Shown: positions 58,020-64,000 of the stretch, piece by piece
How positions within the stretch are numbered: position 1 is the first letter of the stretch
Layout: every line of letters begins with the position of its first letter
Assembly (NCBI RefSeq): GCF_019947135.1
Contig: NZ_JAGSHT010000014.1
Coordinates: 1 to 64,000, forward strand
DNA: 64,000 nt
Direction: 5' to 3'
Origin: Occultella gossypii
Lineage (GTDB): Bacteria; Actinomycetota; Actinomycetes; Actinomycetales; Beutenbergiaceae
The notes under the pieces: model-generated
What the model was told of the DNA's origin: nothing
What the model saw: the letters and a program-made list of their open reading frames with translations, nothing else
Databases searched by the model: none
Program-made: the position numbers and the translations under genes

Positions 58020-58910
58020 CTAGCCCTTCACCGACCCGGACATCAAGCCACCCACGAAGTACTTCCCGAGGATGATGTAGACCAGCAGCGTCGGCAGCGA
58101 CGCGAACAACGCCCCGGCCATGGACACCCCGTAGTTCTGCAGCTGGGCGCCGTTGGCGAGGTTGTTCAGCGCCACCGTGACCGGGCCGGTGTTCGGGGTG
58201 GAGAAGAACACCGCGAACAGGAAGTCGTTCCAGGCCGACGTGAACTGCCAGATCAGCACCACCACGAAGCTCGGGATGGAGATCGGCAGCACCACCCACG
58301 CGTAGGTGCGCAGCATGCCGGCGCCGTCCATCCGGGCCGCCTCGATCAGCTCGTGCGGCACGGACTCGTAGTAGTTGCGGAAGATCAGGGTCGTGATCGG
58401 GATGCCGTAGATCACGTGCAGCAGGATCAGAGTCGGCACGCCGTTCGGCAGTCCGATGTCCAGCACGATCTGGTTCAGCGGGATCATCACCGCCTGGTAC
58501 GGGATGAACATCCCGAACAGGATCAGGGTGAACACCACGTTCGCCCCGCGGAAGGACCAGCGGGACAGCACGAACCCGTTCATCGAGCCCAGGAACGCCG
58601 AGATGATCGACGCCGGGATCACCATCTGCAGGGTGCGCCCGATCGCCGGAGCGAGGGTGTCCCAGGCGGTGATCCAGTTGTCGGCGATCCACAGCTGGGG
58701 CAACGCCCAGGCCCTCGTCGGCGTCGCGTCTCCGGGGCCCTTGAAGCTCGTCACGAGCAGCACGTAGACCGGGATCAGCACGATCACGAGCGAGAACAGC
58801 AGAATCGCGTAGCGGACGGTGCGAGCGGCCGAGAACCGGCCCTTGGGCCTCCGGGGCGCCGGAGCGAGCTCGCCGACGCCGGGGGCGGCGGGCGTGGTGG
58901 TCGCGGTCAT
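58020..58910 (-). CDS. sugar ABC transporter permease (MalG type), second system
   Basis: This 296-residue permease has six hydrophobic segments and the EAA loop ELIEAARMDGAGMLRTYAWVVLP. It starts at an ATG that overlaps the stop of the MalF-type gene (ATGA, 58907-58910). With the other permease and the binding protein it imports an unidentified sugar; no ATPase is encoded nearby. Confidence 0.88.
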   Translation of the reverse strand: MTATTTPAAPGVGELAPAPRRPKGRFSAARTVRYAILLFSLVIVLIPVYVLLVTSFKGPGDATPTRAWALPQLWIADNWITAWDTLAPAIGRTLQMVIPASIISAFLGSMNGFVLSRWSFRGANVVFTLILFGMFIPYQAVMIPLNQIVLDIGLPNGVPTLILLHVIYGIPITTLIFRNYYESVPHELIEAARMDGAGMLRTYAWVVLPISIPSFVVVLIWQFTSAWNDFLFAVFFSTPNTGPVTVALNNLANGAQLQNYGVSMAGALFASLPTLLVYIILGKYFVGGLMSGSVKG

Positions 58911-59812
58911 CGTCCGCTCACCTCCTTCCGGTTGGTGTAGATCAGGTACGGGATCACGAGCACCGCCACGATGATGAGCAGGATCGCGCCGACCGCCGCG
59001 GAGTTCGCGTAGTCGAAGCTCGACTTGAACACGTACATGTCCACCGCGGGCACCTTGGTCTGGTAGTTCGACGGCTTCGAGATGGACATGATCAGGTCGA
59101 ACGCCTTCAGCGACATGTGGCCGATGATGATCAGGGCGGACAGGGCCACCGGCGAGAGCTGCGGAAAGATCACGTGCCGGTACACCTGCCACTCGCTGGC
59201 GCCGTCCATCCGCCCGGCCTCACGCAGTTCCACCGGCACGCCCCGGAACCCGGCCAGGAACAGGGCCATGACGTAGCCGGACAGCTGCCAGATCGCCGGC
59301 AGCGCGATCGCCGCGATGCCCCAGGTGATGTTGTTCCACCAGGGGTTCTGCAGGAAGTCCAGGCCGACCATCTGGAACAGCCGGTTCAGCCCGAGCGCCT
59401 GCTCCCCCTCGTTGGAGTTCAGCAGCCACCGCCACACCACGCCGGAGGCGATGAAGGACACCGCCATCGGGAACAGGTACACCGACCGGAAGATCCCCTC
59501 GCCGCGCATCGGCCGCTCCAGCAGCCACGCCCACATGAACCCGATGACCATGGTGCCCACCAGGAACACGACGGTGTACAGGAGCAGGTTCTTCAGGGAG
59601 TGCTGGAACGCGTCCGACGCGAGCAGGTCGAGGTAGTTGCCGATGCCGACGAACACCGTCGGCTGGACGCCGGTCGCCTGAGCGGCGGTGTGGTTGTCGG
59701 TGGCCGAGGTCGCGAAGTTCGCGACGATCAGGCCGTAGACGAACACGGCCATGAGGATCATGGACGGGGTCAGCAGCAGGACCGGCGGTCCCCACCGTTT
59801 GATGGTCTTCAC
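58907..59812 (-). CDS. sugar ABC transporter permease (MalF type), second system
   Basis: This 301-residue permease starts with WGPPVLLLTPSMILMAVFVYGLIV and has the EAA loop ELREAGRMDGASEWQVYRHVIFPQL. It lies about 90 nt after the binding-protein gene, with a large hairpin in the gap (59860-59901), and its stop overlaps the MalG-type start. Confidence 0.88.
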   Translation of the reverse strand: MKTIKRWGPPVLLLTPSMILMAVFVYGLIVANFATSATDNHTAAQATGVQPTVFVGIGNYLDLLASDAFQHSLKNLLLYTVVFLVGTMVIGFMWAWLLERPMRGEGIFRSVYLFPMAVSFIASGVVWRWLLNSNEGEQALGLNRLFQMVGLDFLQNPWWNNITWGIAAIALPAIWQLSGYVMALFLAGFRGVPVELREAGRMDGASEWQVYRHVIFPQLSPVALSALIIIGHMSLKAFDLIMSISKPSNYQTKVPAVDMYVFKSSFDYANSAAVGAILLIIVAVLVIPYLIYTNRKEVSGR

Positions 59813-59859
59813 GGATCTCCCCTTCGACGGCAGTCATGGGCGCGCACATGGCGTGGGCG

Positions 59860-59901
59860 TGGGTGCGTGCCCGGGCACCTGGGCGCCCGGGCACGCACCC
59901 A
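59860..59901 (-). terminator. strong stem-loop between the binding-protein and permease genes
   Basis: Sixteen-nt perfect arms (TGGGTGCGTGCCCGGG and CCCGGGCACGCACCCA) flank a 10-nt loop, 5 nt after the binding-protein stop. There is no T-run. Such hairpins often let the binding protein be made in excess, through partial termination or mRNA protection. Confidence 0.75.
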
Positions 59902-59905
59902 GGCA

Positions 59906-61180
59906 TCAGCCGACGGCGGCCGCCAGCTCCTGCTGGTAGGTCGCCAGGTCCGAGCCACCGGTGGTGAACTTGCTGGTGGCGTCCGAAACGGCGTTCAGTA
60001 CTGCGATCGGGGACGCGGCCCCGTGGGCCAGCGAGGGCACGATCGCGTCGTTCGCGTAGGACTCGATCGCGGACTGCTGGTACTCGGAGAAGTCCGCCGG
60101 GTCCGCGTCGGTCCGGGCCGGGATGGAGCCCTTCGCCTGGTTGAACGCGACCTGGCCCTCGAGCGAGCCGACCGTCTCCAGCCACGCCGTCGCGCCGTCG
60201 GGGTTCGGCGCCCCGACCGGGAGGGTGAAGGAGTCGGCGAGGAAGCCGAACTGCCCGTCGCTGCCCGGGACCGGGAAGTCCACGAAGCCGGCGCCTCGCT
60301 CGACGCCCTGCTCCTCGAAGGCGGCGACCGCCCAGTCGCCCATGACGTTGTACGCGGCGGTTCCGTCGATCACCATCTGGGTGGCCTCCGGCCAGTCGAG
60401 GCCGTCCCGGTCGGTGTTCGTGAAGCTCATCAGCGTCTCGAAGTGCTCGAGCGCACCGGTGACCTCCGCACCCGTCCAGTCCGTCTCGCCGTTCCACAGG
60501 CCGATATAGGCCTCCGCGCCGAGGTCAGCCATGAGGACCGTCTCGAGCAGGTGCACCTGGGTCCACGTGGTCGCCACCGAGAGCGCCGTGACGCCGGTGG
60601 CCTGCACTGTCTCGAGGTCGGCGATCCAGGCGTCGATGTCCGCGGGCACCGCCGCCGGGTCGATCCCGGCGGACTCGAGCACGGTGGGGTTCGCCCAGAC
60701 CACGTTCGAGCGGTGGATGTTGGAGGGCACCGAGTAGATGTTCCCGTCCACCGTGAGCAGATCGATCAGATCCTGCGGGAAGGCGTCGGTGAGGCCGAAC
60801 TCGGTGTACAGGTCGGAGACGTCCTCGAGCTGTCCGGCGGCGATGTAGTCGGTCAGTTCCGCGCCGGCGTGCGCCTGGAACGTGTCCGGCGGGTCGCCCG
60901 CCTGCAGGCGGGTCTGGAGCAGGTCCTTCGCGGCCGAACCGGCACCACCGGCAACCGCACCGTTGACGAACGTGAAGTCCGGGTGCTGCTCGGCGAAGAC
61001 CGCCTCGAGCGCCTCCAGCCCGGTCAGCTCCGAGCCGGCGGCCCACCAGGTGAACACCTCGACGTCGGTGCCGCCGCCACCACCTTCGTCCCCGTCCCCG
61101 CCGCCGTCGCCACCGCCGCTGCAGGCGGTCAGGGCGAGGCCAATCGCGGCGGCCGTGGCCACCACACCGATGCGTCGCAT
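59906..61180 (-). CDS. sugar ABC transporter substrate-binding lipoprotein, second system
   Basis: This 424-residue family 1 binding protein has a signal peptide with lipobox LALTACSG, then a Gly/Asp-rich spacer and VEVFTWWAAGSELTGLEALEAVFAEQHPDFTF. It has LQTRLQAGDPPDTFQAHAG and YNVMGDWAVAAFEEQG, typical of glucose/mannose or disaccharide binders. AAGGAG lies 6 nt before the ATG. A GGTGACACGT about 33 nt upstream (61213-61222) matches part of the fructoside operator. Confidence 0.9.
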   Translation of the reverse strand: MRRIGVVATAAAIGLALTACSGGGDGGGDGDEGGGGGTDVEVFTWWAAGSELTGLEALEAVFAEQHPDFTFVNGAVAGGAGSAAKDLLQTRLQAGDPPDTFQAHAGAELTDYIAAGQLEDVSDLYTEFGLTDAFPQDLIDLLTVDGNIYSVPSNIHRSNVVWANPTVLESAGIDPAAVPADIDAWIADLETVQATGVTALSVATTWTQVHLLETVLMADLGAEAYIGLWNGETDWTGAEVTGALEHFETLMSFTNTDRDGLDWPEATQMVIDGTAAYNVMGDWAVAAFEEQGVERGAGFVDFPVPGSDGQFGFLADSFTLPVGAPNPDGATAWLETVGSLEGQVAFNQAKGSIPARTDADPADFSEYQQSAIESYANDAIVPSLAHGAASPIAVLNAVSDATSKFTTGGSDLATYQQELAAAVG

Positions 61181-61360
61181 ACGTCACTCCTTCGTGGTTG
61201 GTCCGATTCCGGACGTGTCACCCGCCGCGTGGCGGGGACGTTCCTCATTCTGTTCCCGGCGTGCGTCCGGGGCCTCCAGGGGCACCAAACCGACGCCAAG
61301 TTGTGACCTGTTCGTTCGGCGGAATACCGCCACTCAGAGCGCTCTCACGGGGCCGCCGGA

Positions 61361-61837
61361 TCAGGGGCCATCACTATGGACCCGGGCCAGGGCAGAACGC
61401 AAACCGCGCTGGCCCGCGGCCATCACGGCGGCGTGCGCGCGAGCGAACGACCGCCCGGCGAGCGGTGACACCAGACGCATCCACCGCCGTCGGGCCCGTA
61501 CCTGCCACACGATCACCATCACCACCCCCTCGCCGTCGGCTGACAGCGACCAGGCGCCGGCCCCGTCCAGGTCCCCCACCACCCGGGCGCGCGCGAAGGC
61601 ACCGGGCGAGACGTCGGTGAGCTCCACCCCGAACCGGAGGCGGTAGCCGGTCGGTGCGCGCACGGTCAGCACCGTCCGCTGGCCGAGGCCATCGGCGTCG
61701 CCGGGGCGCACGACGGTCGCGGCGACCACGTCCGGCCACCACTGCGGCCACGTCGCGGCGTCCGAGAGCACCCGCCAGACCTGCGCGGGTGTCGCGTCCG
61801 CGTGCCACGTGGACGTGAAGGTGAAGACGCCGACCAC
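61361..61837 (-). CDS. SRPBCC-family (polyketide cyclase-like) protein
   Basis: This protein of about 158 residues has the START-like/SRPBCC pattern: FTFTSTWHADATPAQVWRVLSDAATWPQWWPDVVAATVV, then LTVRAPTGYRLRFGVELTDVSPG. Such proteins bind hydrophobic ligands or act as cyclases or dehydratases. The GTG start at 61837 follows GGGGAGGG by 7 nt; GTG 61840 is possible too. No role can be named from the context. Confidence 0.8.
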   Translation of the reverse strand: MVGVFTFTSTWHADATPAQVWRVLSDAATWPQWWPDVVAATVVRPGDADGLGQRTVLTVRAPTGYRLRFGVELTDVSPGAFARARVVGDLDGAGAWSLSADGEGVVMVIVWQVRARRRWMRLVSPLAGRSFARAHAAVMAAGQRGLRSALARVHSDGP

Positions 61838-61936
61838 CACCGCACCCTCCCCACGCCGTCGTGCTGTGCCGGGCCCGTGCCCGATCCGGGACCAGACTGC
61901 CGGGCGCGGAGCGTCCCCGCCAACTATCGTGTGGGG

Positions 61937-62224
61937 ATGGCCGATGTCGTCCAGGTGCGCCGCGCGCACCCCTTCGAGACCGTCGTCGCGTCGCTCGGGC
62001 TCCTGCTCATGGTCGCGCAGCTCCCGTTCTACGTCGCAGCGGGTGTGGTGGCGCCGACGTGGGGCGCGCTCGTTCTGAGTGTCGCGTGGGTGACGCTGTT
62101 CACCCTGGGCCTGCGCTGGTACCGCGACCACCCGTCCTGGGTGCTGCTGGTCCCGGTGCTCGCCGCCGCCGTCTGGATCACGTCGGTGACGGTGGTCGAG
62201 CCGTACCTCGGCTGGGGTCCGTGA
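61937..62224 (+). CDS. small membrane protein of unknown function
   Basis: This 95-residue protein has three hydrophobic segments (VVASLGLLLMVAQLPFYVAAG, WGALVLSVAWVTLFTLGL, VLLVPVLAAAVWITSV). The ATG follows TATCGT by 6 nt, so it is leaderless. It has no recognised domain and stands alone between an SRPBCC gene and an SRAP gene. Confidence 0.7.
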   Translation: MADVVQVRRAHPFETVVASLGLLLMVAQLPFYVAAGVVAPTWGALVLSVAWVTLFTLGLRWYRDHPSWVLLVPVLAAAVWITSVTVVEPYLGWGP

Positions 62225-62346
62225 GCCCGCGCCCGCCCCACGGGTGACCTCGCACCCGGCTCGCTGACCTCGCCGTCGTCGCGTTCGAGGTCGCCGTCGC
62301 GGGTGCGCGGTCGGCGGGCGTCGGTGGCCGGTGCCAGAGTAGGGGC

Positions 62347-63114
62347 ATGTGCGGACGCTATGCCTCGTTCCGGGAGGCCCAGGACCTCGCCGATGCCTTC
62401 GACGTGGAGGACGTCACCGACGCCGCCGCCGAGGTCGCGGCGAACTACAACGTGGCCCCGACCGATCCGATCCGGATCGTCCTCGATCGCGCCCCGAAGG
62501 CGGCGACGGCGGACGTCGAGCAGAGCGCGCCCGGCACCGACGCCGAGTCCTCGGTACGCAGGCAGATGCACCTCGCCCGGTGGGGACTGGTTCCGGCGTG
62601 GGCGAAGGACCTGTCGGTCGGAGCACGGATGTTCAATGCGCGCAGCGAGTCGCTCGCCGAGTCCAGCGCCTTCCGCAAGCCGCTGGTGTCCAAGCGGTGC
62701 GTGGTGGTGGCGGACGGCTACTACGAGTGGCACAAGACCCCGGTCCCGGGCACGAAGAAGGTGGACCGCACCCCGTTCTACATCCACCCGACCGACGGCT
62801 CCCCGGTCGCTTTCGCGGGCCTGTACGCCTGGTGGCCGGACCCGTCCAAGGCGGCCGACGATCCGGACCGGTGGGTCCTGAGCGCCACCATCGTCACCGC
62901 CGACGCGCGTGACGGACTCGAGCAGATCCACGACCGTGAGCCCGCGATGCTGACGCCCGAGGGCGTGGCCACCTGGCTCGACCCGAGCGTGACCGATCCC
63001 GGCGAGGCGCTCGCCGTTCTCGCCGCCCCCGCGCCGGCGGTGTCCTGGCACGAGGTCGGTGCGCAGGTGGGTTCGGTGCGCAACAACTCCCCCGAACTGA
63101 TCCAGCCGGTCTGA
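62347..63114 (+). CDS. SRAP-domain DNA-protein crosslink protein (YedK/HMCES type)
   Basis: This 255-residue protein should form a covalent crosslink with abasic sites in single-stranded DNA. The essential C2 follows Met1 (MCGRYA). NYNVAPTD, RWGLVPAWAKD, NARSESLAE, the ADGYYEW glutamate and the histidine of IHDREPAML are all present. The usual methionine after HDR is replaced by glutamate. It gives protection during SOS-type DNA damage. The start is fixed by C2, which must be the N-terminal residue after Met removal. Confidence 0.93.
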   Translation: MCGRYASFREAQDLADAFDVEDVTDAAAEVAANYNVAPTDPIRIVLDRAPKAATADVEQSAPGTDAESSVRRQMHLARWGLVPAWAKDLSVGARMFNARSESLAESSAFRKPLVSKRCVVVADGYYEWHKTPVPGTKKVDRTPFYIHPTDGSPVAFAGLYAWWPDPSKAADDPDRWVLSATIVTADARDGLEQIHDREPAMLTPEGVATWLDPSVTDPGEALAVLAAPAPAVSWHEVGAQVGSVRNNSPELIQPV

Positions 63115-63156
63115 AACGCGGCACGTCGCGCCGGTGCGGCGGGTACCGTTCGGCAG

Positions 63157-64000
63157 GTGAATATCGCCGTGACCGGTTCCATCGCCATGGACCACCTGAT
63201 GACCTTCCCGGGCCGCTTCGCCGACTCCCTGCTCGCGGAGCAACTCGACCGGGTCTCGTTGTCCTTCCTGGTCGAGGAACTCGAGATCAAGCGCGGCGGG
63301 GTCGCCCCGAACATCTGCTTCGGGCTGGCCGCTCTCGGCCTGACGCCGTTGCTGGTGGGCTCGGTGGGCGCCGACTTCGACGACTACCGGGCCTGGCTGG
63401 ACCGGCACGGCGTGGCCACCTGGCCGGTGCGGGTCTCCGAGACCGCCCATACCGCCCGATTCGTGTGCACCACGGATGCCGACAACGCCCAGATCGGGTC
63501 CTTCTACACCGGAGCGATGGCCGAGGCCCGGCAGATCGAGCTGAGGCCGATCGAGGCACGTGCGGGCCGGATCGACCTGGTCCTGGTCGGCCCGAACGAC
63601 CCGGAAGCGATGGTTCGGCACACCGAGGAGTGCCGCACCCGTGGCTACCCGTTCCTGGCGGATCCCTCGCAACAGGTGGCCTGGATGGACGGGCCGACGA
63701 TCCGCAGTCTGATCGACGGCGCCACGTACCTGTTCTCCAACGACTACGAGGACTCGGTGATCCAGCAGAAGACCGGCTGGACCCACGAGGAGATCCTCAG
63801 CCGGGTGCAGCACCGGGTGATCACCCGCGGCAAGGACGGCTCGAGCATCTACTCCGGGGGCGAGCGGACCGACGTGCCGATCGCCCGCGAGGAGGTCACC
63901 CTGGACCCGACCGGCATGGGGGACGCGTTCCGGGCCGGCTTCGTGGCTGGACTGTCCTGGGGCGTGAGCCTGGAACGCTGCGCCCAGATCGGCTCGCTCC
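63157..64000 (+). CDS. adoK: adenosine kinase (PfkB family), cut by window edge
   Basis: The first 281 codons are present. The protein starts MNIAVTGSIAMDHLMTFPGRF and has RGGVAPNICFGLAALGLTP, SETAHTARFVCTTD and the PfkB motif DPTGMGDAFRAGF with the catalytic Asp. It strongly resembles mycobacterial adenosine kinase (Rv2202c), which turns adenosine into AMP. The GTG follows TACCGT by 7 nt (leaderless). The C-terminal end lies beyond the window. Confidence 0.88.
   Translation, partial: MNIAVTGSIAMDHLMTFPGRFADSLLAEQLDRVSLSFLVEELEIKRGGVAPNICFGLAALGLTPLLVGSVGADFDDYRAWLDRHGVATWPVRVSETAHTARFVCTTDADNAQIGSFYTGAMAEARQIELRPIEARAGRIDLVLVGPNDPEAMVRHTEECRTRGYPFLADPSQQVAWMDGPTIRSLIDGATYLFSNDYEDSVIQQKTGWTHEEILSRVQHRVITRGKDGSSIYSGGERTDVPIAREEVTLDPTGMGDAFRAGFVAGLSWGVSLERCAQIGSL

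Noticed and set aside
59117-61306. A 729-codon plus-strand ORF
   Set aside because: It is antisense to a permease and a binding-protein gene with clear motifs.

Overview
The window comes from a high-GC actinobacterium. Four things point to this: GC close to 70% by eye, frequent GTG and TTG starts, many leaderless genes with a TANNNT box 6-8 nt before the start codon, and the gene order prfB-ftsE-ftsX-(M23 peptidase)-smpB with ssrA nearby. The tmRNA tag reads ADSKRTDFALAA and there is a Tad pilus cluster, which fits Micrococcales (Cellulomonas / Beutenbergia / Ruania-like). The species cannot be fixed from sequence alone.

Left part (1-14265). An alpha/beta hydrolase and a soluble Ser/Thr kinase lie divergent from a large LuxR-type ATPase regulator (LAL). 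Next come an NAD(P)-binding protein and a decayed second copy of it (4511-5953), then about 0.9 kb with no convincing gene but an A-rich hexamer repeat. An ABC-2 exporter follows, coupled through a 34-codon ORF to a GPP34 (Golgi phosphoprotein 3-like) protein, then an exported S33 peptidase. A visibly AT-richer stretch (about 11690-13850) holds unrecognised genes and a truncated dehydrogenase end. It abuts the 3' end of ssrA (tmRNA, minus strand), a classic integration site.

Core part (14320-30950). A DoxX/F420-type oxidoreductase pair and a DUF2207 membrane protein lead to a SigL/RslA/YceI operon. That operon is divergent from a lipoprotein gene, and two back-to-back TGAACC-N16-CGT promoters lie between them, so the sigma factor probably drives both itself and the lipoprotein. 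Then come smpB, an M23 peptidase, ftsX, ftsE and prfB. A run of single genes follows: DUF4262, hydrolase, MFS, methyltransferase, VOC, aminoglycoside/choline phosphotransferase-like and aldehyde dehydrogenase.

Transport part (32440-43661). A sodium:solute symporter is followed by a small-subunit gene that has lost its 3' end. Then come a Bcr/CflA exporter, an HhH-GPD protein, an ectoine-type ABC importer (ehuBCDA), a sugar/cation symporter-like MFS coupled to a PLP decarboxylase, and an unrecognised 31-residue ORF.

Right part (43865-64000). A TetR regulator precedes a tightly overlapping Tad/Flp pilus operon (minus strand, tadA to a TadG-like gene). A sugar ABC importer with a GH32 beta-fructofuranosidase follows, headed by a 14-bp perfect palindrome. 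A 19-nt sequence that matches part of it at 16 positions also overlaps the start of a LacI-family gene at 56801, which ties that regulator to the fructoside operon. A second sugar ABC importer, an SH3/peptidase-like exported protein, a DUF-type membrane protein, an SRAP protein and a partial adenosine kinase finish the window.
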